Positions 44,101 to 53,200 of a DNA stretch of 64,000 nt are shown in pieces. Source of the stretch: JABMMZ01 sp040386935 (GTDB lineage Bacteria > Bacteroidota > Bacteroidia > NS11-12g > UBA955); contig JAZKEQ010000006.1 in NCBI GenBank assembly GCA_040386935.1, positions 1 through 64,000 of the forward strand, written 5' to 3'. Position numbers and translations under genes: made by a program. The notes beneath the pieces are model-generated. The model worked only from the letters and a program-made list of their open reading frames with translations, was not told the DNA's origin and searched no databases. The stretch's first letter is position 1. The number at the start of each line of letters is the position of its first letter.

Positions 44101-44842
44101 TTACATTGATCATGAAATATGGCAGATGGGCGATGGAATAACACTTATACAGCAGCCACCTAAACAGTTTGCGTATTATTATAAAACTAACGGCACCTAT
44201 ACCATTAATCTTTCACCTAAAGTGAATTTAGCAGCAGCTAAAGCCTGTATCGATAATGCTTCCAAAGATATAGTTGTGCTGGGAGTTAAAGCCGATTTTG
44301 ATATTGATAAGAATAGTAAGCCCTATTATTCTTTTAACAATTTATCGCAACCTGCCTATGCTTCTTTGCTTTGGGACTTCGGACAACCATCATCAGGTAG
44401 TTTGAATAATTCAACAGAACAAAATCCTTCACATTTTTATGGCTATGCCAATCAACAGTTCACAATTTGTCTTACTGCAACATTGCCTTACGGCTGTCAG
44501 GATTCTGTGTGCAAGCAGATTGAAAATACGAGAGACAGTGCTTCTGTAAAATTATTCAATGTGTTTACACCTGAACATAAAGACAATAAGAATGATTACT
44601 ACGATGTGCTGATAGAAGGAGAGGATCTTTATGAATTATTTATTTACGATCGCTGGGGTATTCTGGTATTTCACGGAAAGCAGGATGCAGATGTTGTGAT
44701 TGAAGATAATTGGAACGGTAAGGTAATGAATGTCGGTAACGATTGTCCTCCGGGCGTTTATTACTATCTGTTCAGATACAGAATTCCATTATTGTCACCC
44801 GAAACAATACTCACCAATGGGGTTATTCAATTAATCAGATAA
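41189..44842 (+). CDS. Large PKD-repeat T9SS type B secreted protein
   Basis: The 1217-residue protein has a signal peptide (SLLLVSGSEAYA), PKD domains (WTFGDGYSANSVQSSHVY near 50-70 and others such as WDFGDKTF and WEFGDSAQ), many short Ig-like segments with paired cysteines, and a type B gliding-motility C-terminal domain (LFIYDRWGILVFHG, DNWNGKV, CPPGVYYYLFRYRI). It should be secreted by T9SS. Start is TTG at 41189: an in-frame TGA at 41159 leaves only that and an ATT. The 63 bases ahead of it show no perfect -7 element. It ends 3 bases before the convergent asparaginase gene. Confidence 0.85.
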   Translation: MFKKSFLYCLLLSLLLVSGSEAYAKIISKTTDCMGSSTDFDYTSSTGLTITAAAWTFGDGYSANSVQSSHVYKSTGVFKVKITATLSNGSNETDSMMITIVGLPEAKFTYQSFSDTCFYNNNVCFVDQSTPAVVGQNIIKRIFLWDDGSSSISTTPKYGDLFCHRYSGVGKYKATMEITDIYGCKSLSNFTFKIVPGADADFSYSFAFVDCNNAALCFKNRSTVMSPATAKYTWRIDTSAIDYNSYMTSSKCIQYNKSKSLKATLIAKTNTGCTDSISRTIGIDLTPLPTALVMLDSVLCYGDILPSAVTFSPIVADLIEILIDNKVVNSTSSLTGYQISPKQMKILPGKHVLTFKIKRGNCIVTLKKGFEVKGPIVNMGIINQYQCSTKNQVLAYDLSTFSDSLNSTYYWKVKDPAGSECTINYNKDSNLYSNCKYAYGRYHKYVFSELRKDYTITLVVKDNITGCIDSAVQNVDLLRCSKLLDKNSYNICQDDMFYGSTGNSNDPIRFSIDTGRTWFDFPSQIKAPYLGLYDVLLVFQKYQSPWFENIGNDSMKIHNDSILVYDTINKKQFLTVKATRFDSLSYKDYTSCSSYRTTIYFKNKLFKAGEKMEIFWGDNTNDVKFFLVDTYVDSISHVYKHPGIKAGITINLYNGSGCFNQYRHFVGFGKTVAVIPQYKFCTNVKSCMDVTVTENSTSKKWSNLTNKQLTWIVDSTFVYSNVMKVCHTFTKGGNRKIRIIAIDSNGCADTFKTTVFVQEVKANISNLPKVIFCSELRQFFDSSYCIKTFSDSISKIKWDFGDKTFLTTQKNPFKAFNSSADSVYVLLAVQTVSGCVDTQKVSIAIIGAKPAFRIKDTVACGQMQAVFYNLSGKCKSYIWEFGDSAQTSKVMSDTQTVTFFYNKPGRYHIKLYGTDTIRNPSTGNTYHCVSVFPEYPVIRDVVILPIIDAEIISKDTICLGDSLLLRSKDTAYIDHEIWQMGDGITLIQQPPKQFAYYYKTNGTYTINLSPKVNLAAAKACIDNASKDIVVLGVKADFDIDKNSKPYYSFNNLSQPAYASLLWDFGQPSSGSLNNSTEQNPSHFYGYANQQFTICLTATLPYGCQDSVCKQIENTRDSASVKLFNVFTPEHKDNKNDYYDVLIEGEDLYELFIYDRWGILVFHGKQDADVVIEDNWNGKVMNVGNDCPPGVYYYLFRYRIPLLSPETILTNGVIQLIR

Positions 44843-44845
44843 TTA

Positions 44846-45871
44846 TTAATGAGCTTGACTGAGGGTTACTTTAAAAGTAGCGCTCACGGTTGTTTCACCC
44901 GTTACCAATCCACCAAAGTTTTTGTTTTCCTGATGCACATATTCACGCAATTTTTTTGTTTGCTCAGGACTGAACATATTTAACTGTTCCAATATAGATT
45001 GGGCAACATTGTATTGTGGTCCCATTTTACCATCATCTACTTTGATGCAAATGCCCATTTGTTTTTCAATTAATCCCAATGAGTAGATGCCATCAGCACC
45101 CGTTTTGCCAATCAATTTGCCATTGGCTTCTTCCATCAAATCAGAGCAATATCTTTTTTTACCGGCTATCATTTGAGGATAAGCTGTAATAGCATCTGTC
45201 ATCATCTTACAAGCTTTTTGTATGGCTTCGCTGAATTGAACAGGATGCACGATGTTCTTATAGGCAATGGCCTGATTAATCACCGGAAATGCAAGAATAG
45301 GTGCCGAACAACCATCTATGCCATTTTTAATTTTTTCAATGGGATAGCGGTGAAACTCAGCCGTAATTTTTAATATTTCCTGATGAAGGGGATGATTGAA
45401 ATCGAGATAGTTTTCAATCGGCAAATTGTTGTAAACGCAATATGCCAAAAACCCCGCATGCTTACCGCTGCAATTATTTTGTATGCGCTTTGGTTGCTGG
45501 TCGTTTTTTATTAAAATATTTTGGTCTTCGCGCAAGGTTGGCATTTGTGGACCACATTGCAAATCATCTTCTGTTAAACCAATTTTATTTAAAATGCTAT
45601 AGGCCGTTTCAACATGTTCTGGTTCACCATTATGACTGCCGCAAAAAATGGCAATTTCTTTTTGTGTAAAACCGAAATGTTCAACGGCACCGCTGGTAAG
45701 TAAGGGCAACTGTTGTACAAATTTCATGGCTGAACGCGGAAAGCACAATTGCTGGATATCGCCTGTGCTGAATACTACGCGGTCGTCTTTATCTACAATG
45801 CATACAACGCCTCTGTGAAAACTTTCTAATACGTTGCCTCTGTATACTTCTACTAAAATAGGATTGCTCAT
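44846..45871 (-). CDS. L-asparaginase II family (Rhizobium etli AnsA-type)
   Basis: This 341-residue protein belongs to the zinc-dependent asparaginase family with a beta-lactamase-like fold. The Rhizobium etli catalytic set is present in register: Ser47-x-x-Lys50 (PRSAMKF), Cys134 and Lys137 (NCSGKHAGF), and Cys188 (DGCSAP). It hydrolyses asparagine to aspartate and ammonia. It is the last gene of an EVE-pyrR-pyrB-asparaginase operon, starting 2 bases after pyrB, whose substrate is aspartate. A direct supply role is inference. There is no signal peptide, so it acts in the cytoplasm. Confidence 0.9.
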   Translation of the reverse strand: MSNPILVEVYRGNVLESFHRGVVCIVDKDDRVVFSTGDIQQLCFPRSAMKFVQQLPLLTSGAVEHFGFTQKEIAIFCGSHNGEPEHVETAYSILNKIGLTEDDLQCGPQMPTLREDQNILIKNDQQPKRIQNNCSGKHAGFLAYCVYNNLPIENYLDFNHPLHQEILKITAEFHRYPIEKIKNGIDGCSAPILAFPVINQAIAYKNIVHPVQFSEAIQKACKMMTDAITAYPQMIAGKKRYCSDLMEEANGKLIGKTGADGIYSLGLIEKQMGICIKVDDGKMGPQYNVAQSILEQLNMFSPEQTKKLREYVHQENKNFGGLVTGETTVSATFKVTLSQAH

Positions 45872-45873
45872 TG

Positions 45874-46803
45874 TCAGGAATTTTGATTGGTGGCTAATAA
45901 AAACATGCAGGCCATTCTGATGGCTACACCGTTTTCCACCTGATTAAGAATAATGCTGTAATCGCTGTCTGCCACTTCACTGGTTATCTCCACACCGCGG
46001 TTAATAGGCCCGGGGTGCATAATGGTAATGTCTTTGCCGATGCTTTCAAGCATTGGCAATGTTAATCCGTATTGCATGGAATACTCGCGGAGCGAAGGGA
46101 AATATTTGATTTCCTGTCTTTCCATTTGTATGCGCAACATATTGGCAACATCACACCATTCAAGTGCTTTGCGCAGATTGTGTTCCACTTTTACACCCAG
46201 TTGTTCGATGTATTTTGGTATCAGTGTACTAGGGCCGCATACCATTACTTCAGCACCTAATTTTTGCAAACAAAATATATTGGATAAGGCCACACGGCTG
46301 TGCAGAATATCACCTACGATGACTACCTTTTTACCGGTTACATCTCCAAGTGTTTCTTTGATAGAGTAGGCATCCAATAATGCTTGAGTCGGATGTTCAT
46401 GTGTGCCATCACCGGCATTTAAGATGGTGGCATCTATTTGTTTGGATAAAAAGATACAAGCACCGGGACTGGGGTGGCGCATTACCACCATGTCTACCTT
46501 CATGCTCAAAATATTTTTTACAGTATCAATCAGTGTTTCTCCTTTTGATACGGATGAAGAAGACGATGAAAAATTGACGATATCGGCACTCAGTCTTTTT
46601 TGAGCTAACTCAAATGAAACACGGGTACGGGTTGAGTTTTCAAAGAATAAATTGGCTACAGTAATATCGCGGAGTGAAGGAACTTTTTTAATGGGGCGAT
46701 TGATAATGGTTTTAAAATTATCTGCAGTTTCAAATATAAGGCGTATGTCCTGTTCGTTCAGATCCTTAATGCCCAGCAGGTGTTTTACAGATAATTGTGT
46801 CAT
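45874..46803 (-). CDS. pyrB: Aspartate carbamoyltransferase catalytic subunit
   Basis: PyrB condenses aspartate and carbamoyl phosphate, the committed step of pyrimidine synthesis. The 309 residues include the carbamoyl-phosphate loop STRTR at 57-61, HPTQ at 137-140 and MHPGPINRG. No pyrI regulatory subunit is adjacent, as expected where PyrR controls the pathway. The ATG at 46803 overlaps the pyrR stop in an ATGA arrangement, so it is preferred over the TTG five codons earlier. Translation is probably coupled to pyrR. Confidence 0.96.
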   Translation of the reverse strand: MTQLSVKHLLGIKDLNEQDIRLIFETADNFKTIINRPIKKVPSLRDITVANLFFENSTRTRVSFELAQKRLSADIVNFSSSSSSVSKGETLIDTVKNILSMKVDMVVMRHPSPGACIFLSKQIDATILNAGDGTHEHPTQALLDAYSIKETLGDVTGKKVVIVGDILHSRVALSNIFCLQKLGAEVMVCGPSTLIPKYIEQLGVKVEHNLRKALEWCDVANMLRIQMERQEIKYFPSLREYSMQYGLTLPMLESIGKDITIMHPGPINRGVEITSEVADSDYSIILNQVENGVAIRMACMFLLATNQNS

Positions 46804-47333
46804 GCGTTTATCAACCAAACTTTATAATTATTTTCTTCCCAGTCAACTTTTACTTTCTGAATATTCCCTCTTGTATCTACGCTTTTTCCTACATAATCAG
46901 GCGCAATAGGATTTTCGCGGTTGAATTTCCTGTCAATCAAAACACAAAGTTCCACTTTTGCAGGACGGCCAAAGTCGAGTAAGGCATCCATGGCGCTGCG
47001 TATGCTGCGACCGGTAAACAATACATCATCAATTAAGATGATTTTTAATCCTTCAGTACTGAAGGGTATATGAATCGGATTGGGTACCAATTGTTTATTC
47101 GAAGTTCTGAAATCATCGCGGTAAAAAGTGATGTCCAATTCACCGTATTTAATTTTTGAACCAATAATGCCTTCCACTCTTTGTCGGATAAGGCGGGCCG
47201 GAAAAATGCCTCTTGGCTGTAAAGCAATGATGGCAGTGTTTTCGAAATGACCGTGGTTCTCTACCAGTTCATAAGCCAGTCTGTGCAGTGTTGCATTCAG
47301 CTTAAGGTGGTCATATAGTAGTTTTTCTTCCAA
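46800..47333 (-). CDS. pyrR: PyrR pyrimidine operon regulator/uracil phosphoribosyltransferase
   Basis: The 177-residue protein has the PRTase fold with PRPP loop IILIDDVLFTGRSIRSA (98-114) and the PyrR-type QPRGIFPARLIRQR. In Firmicutes it binds mRNA leaders and attenuates pyr operons, and it often has uracil phosphoribosyltransferase activity. I see no recognisable PyrR attenuator here. The start is TTG at 47333, abutting the stop of the EVE gene, as there is no in-frame ATG nearby. It overlaps pyrB by 4 bases. Confidence 0.92.
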   Translation of the reverse strand: MEEKLLYDHLKLNATLHRLAYELVENHGHFENTAIIALQPRGIFPARLIRQRVEGIIGSKIKYGELDITFYRDDFRTSNKQLVPNPIHIPFSTEGLKIILIDDVLFTGRSIRSAMDALLDFGRPAKVELCVLIDRKFNRENPIAPDYVGKSVDTRGNIQKVKVDWEENNYKVWLINA

Positions 47334-47744
47334 TTATTTTTGTTCTGATAATTCCAATACCACATCAAATTCTGCCTGGGTTACTGCTCCTACACTGAGT
47401 CGGCTTAATTTTACCAGTTGCATATTGCTCAGGCGTTTTTCAGCTTTTATTTGTTCGAGAGTCACCGATTTTTTTAATTTTTTAAAGGGAGACAATTCTA
47501 CTACCACCCAATTCGTATCCTCGGTTGTTGGATCCTGATAGGCTTCTTTCACAACCTTGGCCATGCCGACAATTTCTTTTCCTTCATTGCTGTGATAAAA
47601 AAAGACCAGATCCCCTTTTTTCATGTCGCGCATATTATTGCGGGCAGCGTAATTTCTAACACCATCCCATACTGTTTTCTTGTCCTTTTCAAATTGTTCC
47701 CATGAATATTTGAACGGTTCAGATTTTACAAGCCAGTGTTTCAT
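47334..47744 (-). CDS. EVE domain-containing protein
   Basis: The 136-residue protein is a single EVE (PUA-like) domain: HWLVKSEPFKYSWEQFEKD, then TVWDGVRNYAARNNMRDMKKGDLVFFYHSN, then GMAKVVKEAYQDPT and a closing QLVKLSRLSVGAV. EVE domains bind modified bases in DNA or RNA in the cases studied. It is the first gene of the pyrR-pyrB-asparaginase operon, directly touching pyrR. That arrangement gives no clear functional clue. Confidence 0.92.
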   Translation of the reverse strand: MKHWLVKSEPFKYSWEQFEKDKKTVWDGVRNYAARNNMRDMKKGDLVFFYHSNEGKEIVGMAKVVKEAYQDPTTEDTNWVVVELSPFKKLKKSVTLEQIKAEKRLSNMQLVKLSRLSVGAVTQAEFDVVLELSEQK

Positions 47745-47822
47745 CTGTTGGCAAATAAACAGCTATTTTTACGTTTATTCAATAGGGGCAATGAAAGAAT
47801 ATGCACTTTTTTTACCGAGTGT

Positions 47823-49289
47823 TTATTGCCAGGTACTGCCGTCTTTCCCGTCTTTTATTTCAAATCCAAGCGCGCTGAGTTTATTGCGAATCTCATCTGA
47901 TAAGGCGTAATTCTTATTGGCTTTGGCCTCATTGCGCATGGTCAGCAGCATTTGCATCACACCATCAAGGCGTGTATTGTCTCCTCCATTTTCTTTTGCC
48001 AATCCCAGAATATCGAATACAAAACAGTTGAAGTGATTGCGCAAAACGCCCAAATCAGTTTCTGTAATTGTCGCACTTCCCGCTGAAATTGAATTGATGT
48101 AAGTCACCATTTCAAATAGTTTGGAAATAAGAATAGGCGTATTCAAATCTTCGTTCATGGCATCGTAAGCCTGGCTCACCATGCTGTGAACATCAGCACT
48201 GGATGTAGCTGAAGATGAAATATTTTTTAATGTATCAGAAGCAGATAGCAAACGCTGTAATCCCTTTTCAGCAGCCTGCAATGCAGCATTGCCAAAATCT
48301 AATGTACCGCGGTAGTGGGCCATCAGAATAAAGAATTTCAGGGTCATGGCCGTATAGGGTTGTTCCAGTAACGCGTGATTGCCTGTAAAGAAATCATCAA
48401 CCGCAATACCGTTATTCAGCGACTTGGCCATTTTCTGTCCGTTGATGGTCACCATGTTGTGGTGCATCCAATAACGCGCAGGATTGTTGTGGTTACATGC
48501 GGTCGACTGCGCAATTTCTGACTCATGGTGAGGAAACAGTAAGTCCATGCCGCCACCGTGAATATCAAATTCTTTGCCCAGATATTTTTGACTCATGGCA
48601 CTGCACTCAATGTGCCATCCCGGAAAACCTTTGCCCCACGGGCTGTTCCATTGCATGATGTGTTCAGGTCCGGCATTTTTCCATAATGCAAAATCATTGG
48701 AGTTGCGTTTTTCTTCCTGACCTTCCAACTCGCGCACTTCATTGCCTGCTCCTGCCATCAGGTCTTCAACAATACGACCCGATAGTTTGCCGTAATCCTT
48801 ATCCTTGCTATATTTCAGTACATCAAAATATACCGAGCCATTGACTGCATAGGCGTATCCATTGGCAATAATCTGCTCTATCATTTCTATCTGCTCAATG
48901 ATATGACCACTGGCTCTCGGTTCAATAGAAGCCGGAATCAGGTTCAATGCATTCAACATGTCGTGGTATTTATTGGTATAAAATTGGGCAATTTCCATTG
49001 GCTCCAATTGTTCTATGCGGGCTTTTTTAGCAATTTTATCTTCACCCTCATCGGCATCATTCACCAAATGACCCACATCAGTAATGTTTCTTACAAACCT
49101 CACCTTGTAACCGATATGTCGGAGGTAGCGGTGCACCACATCGAATACAACCGGACCGCGCACGTGACCCAAATGCGGACTGCCATATACCGTAGGGCCG
49201 CACAGATAAAGGCCTACAAAGGGTGGCTGTAAGGGCGTAAAGTCTTCAATCTTGCGCGAGTAGGTGTTGTATATCTTTAAGGGTTGCAT
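47823..49289 (-). CDS. cysS: Cysteinyl-tRNA synthetase
   Basis: This class I synthetase charges tRNA-Cys. The 488 residues include zinc ligand Cys30 in LYLCGPTVYG, the HIGH-type motif HLGH at 39-42, GWHIECSAM with Cys229, HHESEIAQ with His254 and Glu258, and the KMSKS motif as KMAKS (286-290). ATG at 49289 is used: a perfect -7 element at 49301-49308 sits 11 bases upstream, and the longer in-frame version adds 18 residues with no family match. Confidence 0.96.
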   Translation of the reverse strand: MQPLKIYNTYSRKIEDFTPLQPPFVGLYLCGPTVYGSPHLGHVRGPVVFDVVHRYLRHIGYKVRFVRNITDVGHLVNDADEGEDKIAKKARIEQLEPMEIAQFYTNKYHDMLNALNLIPASIEPRASGHIIEQIEMIEQIIANGYAYAVNGSVYFDVLKYSKDKDYGKLSGRIVEDLMAGAGNEVRELEGQEEKRNSNDFALWKNAGPEHIMQWNSPWGKGFPGWHIECSAMSQKYLGKEFDIHGGGMDLLFPHHESEIAQSTACNHNNPARYWMHHNMVTINGQKMAKSLNNGIAVDDFFTGNHALLEQPYTAMTLKFFILMAHYRGTLDFGNAALQAAEKGLQRLLSASDTLKNISSSATSSADVHSMVSQAYDAMNEDLNTPILISKLFEMVTYINSISAGSATITETDLGVLRNHFNCFVFDILGLAKENGGDNTRLDGVMQMLLTMRNEAKANKNYALSDEIRNKLSALGFEIKDGKDGSTWQ

Positions 49290-49300
49290 TTTTAAACAGG

Positions 49301-49308
49301 CAAATTTA
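49301..49308 (-). promoter_or_regulatory. -7 promoter element (TAAATTTG on minus strand) for cysS
   Basis: Perfect TAnnTTTG match read leftward, 11 bases from the ATG at 49289. It rules against the in-frame start 54 bases further upstream. Confidence 0.55.
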
Positions 49309-49418
49309 AGATTAAATTTCAAGCAATTTAAAGCGACTTTCAAAATCTGTGCTTGGGTTTGAAAAAAACTTTATCTTCGCCATTGAAAAAATCAGAATTT
49401 TAAAATATTTATCAGACA

Positions 49419-50105
49419 ATGAAAAACAGTATGCTATCCTCTTCGTATTTAAACCTCTCACTGAGTGTTGTGCTTTGCAGTGTGTTATGGACATCATGTG
49501 GCAATAAAAAAACTGCAGCAGTAGTTACAGCTCCGGTTGTAGTGCCGGTTGCGGCCGAGTTTGTTGGTCAACCCGATGGTTTGTATGCCAATATGAAAAC
49601 CACTAAAGGCGATATCTTATTACAACTGGAGTACGAAAAAACACCTTTAACAGTTGCCAATTTTGTTGGTCTAGCTGAAGGGAAATTAAAGAATTCAGCA
49701 AAAGCTTTTGGCAAACCGTATTTCGATAGCTTGAAGTTTCACAGGGTTATTCCTAATTTTATGATTCAGGGTGGCGACCCACAGGGCAATGGTTCAGGCG
49801 GACCGGGTTACAGATTCGAAGATGAGTTTGACCAAAGCTTGACCCATTCTGGTCCGGGTATATTGAGCATGGCCAATGCAGGTCCCGGCACCAATGGCAG
49901 TCAATTCTTCATTACTCACGTAGCAACCCCTTGGTTGAATAACAAGCACTCTGTATTCGGTCACGTAGTAAAAGGACAGGATGTAGTGAATGCCATTGCA
50001 CAAGGCGATATGATCATTCATGTATCAATCGGTAGAGTAGGAGCACAAGCTCAGGCTTACGATCCAACTGTTATCAAAACAGAAAAATTATTAAAAAAGG
50101 ATTAA
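49419..50105 (+). CDS. Peptidyl-prolyl cis-trans isomerase lipoprotein (cyclophilin type)
   Basis: The 228-residue protein has a lipoprotein signal (lipobox WTSC, Cys27), a short linker rich in Ala, Val and Pro, then a cyclophilin domain from about 55: FHRVIPNFMIQGGDPQGNGSGGPGY, GILSMANAGPGTNGSQFFI, and HSVFGHVVKGQDVV. Arg and Phe/Gln of the catalytic set are present. It should fold proline-containing proteins in the periplasm, anchored to a membrane. A strong terminator follows it. Confidence 0.93.
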   Translation: MKNSMLSSSYLNLSLSVVLCSVLWTSCGNKKTAAVVTAPVVVPVAAEFVGQPDGLYANMKTTKGDILLQLEYEKTPLTVANFVGLAEGKLKNSAKAFGKPYFDSLKFHRVIPNFMIQGGDPQGNGSGGPGYRFEDEFDQSLTHSGPGILSMANAGPGTNGSQFFITHVATPWLNNKHSVFGHVVKGQDVVNAIAQGDMIIHVSIGRVGAQAQAYDPTVIKTEKLLKKD

Positions 50106-50133
50106 TTAATTCTCAACCTTTTAAATTTATAGT

Positions 50134-50170
50134 AACCCTCAATAACGCGAAGTTGTTGAGGGTTTTTTAT
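50134..50170 (+). terminator. Intrinsic terminator after the cyclophilin gene
   Basis: A 13-base stem (50134-50146 with 50152-50164, one G-T pair) closed by a GCGA-type loop is followed by TTTTTT. It ends transcription of the cyclophilin gene. Confidence 0.88.
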
Positions 50171-50257
50171 TTGGAGGGAGCTTTTAGGTTAGTTGTCTCC
50201 AAGGGTAGGGACTAAATGGAAAATCAAAAACCTAAAATCAAAAAATCAAAAATATTT

Positions 50258-53200
50258 TTATCCTTTCTTCTTCTTCCGGTCAATCTCTATTCCCTGAGCT
50301 TTCAAACTTTTGTAATTGGAGCGCAGGCGAATGAACCACAGAATTTTTTCTTCTTTGTATGTTTTGGTGGTGTTCGGTATTGCTCTGCTAAAGCGTGTAT
50401 ATAATCCAAGGCAATAGGTCTTAGATTTGTAACCTATGGTGCTGTCGCTGTACTGTTGATAGAAAGGAAATACGGATATTTCTTTTTTGCCTTCCACTTT
50501 CTTTTTTACATATACAAAGTACAAGAATCGGTATTCGTGGTCGTTGTTCGCATAGCGATTAGCGATCACAGATTTAAATAAATAGCTGCTCTTTTTTACG
50601 GTACTGTCAACAGTTTGATGGGCGTATAACTGCCACAGGATATTCACCTGTTTTTTGTTGCCGATATGGCTGCTGTAAACAAATGGGAGAATCGCTGTAT
50701 ATTTGGTTTGTGGTGAGCGCTTGTACCAAATCAGTGGCGCAAATCTGAACTCTTTTGAAGCAGTGTCTTTTCTGTATTCGCACAAAGGCCACAGAAAACT
50801 GGATTGAGTTGTAGTAGCAGTATGATGGTGACGGTATAAAAAATACAACAAGCTGAAATCTTTGTTACCGACTGTGTCTGATTTATAGGTGAACAAAGGG
50901 GCTACATGAACCTTGTGTTGACCGTTGCGGTGTATGTTCCAGAAAAGCGGAGTGATCACCAGATGTCGGTTGGTGTTTGTTTTGCTTTTGCCATAACTGA
51001 AAAAAGGTGCAAAAGTGAACGACTTATATTTAGCAGTATTGAAACTGTAAATCAAAGGAAATACTACTGTTGTTTTTTTCTTCGCACTCTTGTAATGCCA
51101 TGCTAAAGGGGTAAATACTTTTAACGTATTGCCGTTTAACCTGTTTTTGTTTTTCAAATACAATGGGAAGAATAGGTAAGTTTTGTTGTATCGGCCTTTA
51201 AATGAATAGCTCAATGGGAAGATCACCTTTGTTGTATCGTAGTAAGATTTAAAACTCCAATAGAGCGGGAATACAACACTTGTTTTTTTATTCGGTTTTT
51301 CAATCTGCCACAGTACAGGGAACAGTATTCTTCCTTTCATGTCAAGGTTTTTGAATTGCCAGTACAATGGGGTGATGGCAGTGTATGCAACTTTTTTGTC
51401 TTTCGATTGACTATAACTGAATAACGGAAAGAAGGTCAAAGAATTATAGCGTCTGTTTTGATACGACCATATAATCGGAAATAAAACACGGGTTCTGTTT
51501 TCCAGGGTTTTGTTATAATGACTCCACCATAAAGGGAAAATAACATTTCGCTTAATATAGGGCGTGTTTTTATGCCACCACAAAGGGAAGAATACATTGG
51601 TGGTAGAGCCACCTTTTTTTACCTGCCAGAATAATGGTGTAATGACCAGGTGGCGATGTGTGCTGTCCTTTACACTTTTTCCAAAACTGAACATTGGGAA
51701 GAAAGCAAAAGTGTGGTAATTCTTTTTGTGAATGTTCCATACCAAAGGGAACAGTACCTGTTTTTTTGTTTTGTAGTAGTAATTTGTATAGCTCCACCAA
51801 ATAGGGAAGAGTACCTTGGATGATCTCCTTTGGGTGTTTTTGCTCCACCATAAAGGAAAGATGGTTGTGTATTTTCTAGTCGTTGATTTCTTTTGCCAGA
51901 ATATTGGAAACAGGAAATTGCTTTTGCTGTTTTTTGTTTCAAAATGCCAGAATAGCGGGGTAATGGCAAAATGTTTTTTAGCTGTATCTGTTTTCGATTG
52001 ACCATAAGCAAAGAATGGCATAATGGCAATAGATTTATTGTAGGGATTATTGAAGTACCATACAAAGGGGAATAATACTTTGCTTTTGCTCTTGTCTGAT
52101 TCACTTGAGAAGCTCCACCACAGAGGAAAGATGACATTGTACTTGTCTGTTCCTAATTTATCATAAGTTACTTTACTGTGCCACCAGATGGGGAATAGAA
52201 TATCGCGTTTTCCTTTTTTTGCAGATTCGTTAAAAGTAGTGTGCCAGTATAAATAAGCGATGGAGAAATATTTCTGGTTTTTTGGCCATTTATTTTTGGT
52301 GCCTTGTGAATACAAAGGAAAAATACTGAAACTTTTATTGTGGCTGTCATCTCGTTTCCATATCAGTGGGAAGATGGTCCAGTTCTTTTTAAACGTGCTT
52401 TTGTAACGCCAATAAAATGGGAAGAAAGTGCGTCTGGTGATGTTTTCACTCAGTGAGGTCTGACTGGTATAAAAAGGAAATACATAGTTAGTGATAAGTG
52501 TATCCTTTGAGTATTGGTAGTTAATATATGATTTGCGTTTTACCCAGAAAGGTAGCAGCATAGTAGTTGTTCCTTTTTTGTTGTATGTCGACCAGAACAG
52601 CGGTGTGATAATACGGAATCCTGAAGTGTTTTTTTTGTCTTTACCCGATGCATATAAGGGAAATAAAGTAGTAGACTTGTAATTAGGGTTATGGTATTGC
52701 CAGAATAGCGGAAATATAACGGTGTTGCGGAAAGCAGGGTCACGGTAACGCCAGTAAAGCGGGAAAAGGGTGGTCTTGTTGTAAATATTCGCACTGTCTT
52801 TCGACCGGTTATTGAAGTATAATGGAAACAGAACAGTTTTAGTTTGCAGATTAGGATAAGAGAAACGCCAGAATAATGGTGTTACAATGGTGTATTTGGT
52901 TTGTAAATTATTGTAGGCGCCATAGCTGTAGATAGGAAACAAAGTTGACGATTTGCTGTTGGGGGTTGCAAAGTGCCAGTATACCGGGAATGTTACAAAG
53001 TGGGAGCGTTTATTGATCTTATCGTTCTTATACCAGAGAAAGAAAAAAATGCTGTTTTTGAGATAATTGCCATCATTGGATGTGGTAAAATTCAGTAAAC
53101 TAATTTCAGGGGCAATGTCTATAAAGCGATAGGAGGTGGTGTGTTTGCGGTAATCTTTTTGATACGCAAAAACAGAAGGGTAATAGGTGGTGAATAGCTT

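Noticed and set aside
48400..48440. cysS KMSKS changed to KMAKS as a defect
   Set aside because: Substitution at this position is common among functional cysteinyl-tRNA synthetases.
49287..49343. Longer cysS start adding 18 residues
   Set aside because: The extra residues have no family match and would start upstream of a perfect promoter box at 49301-49308.
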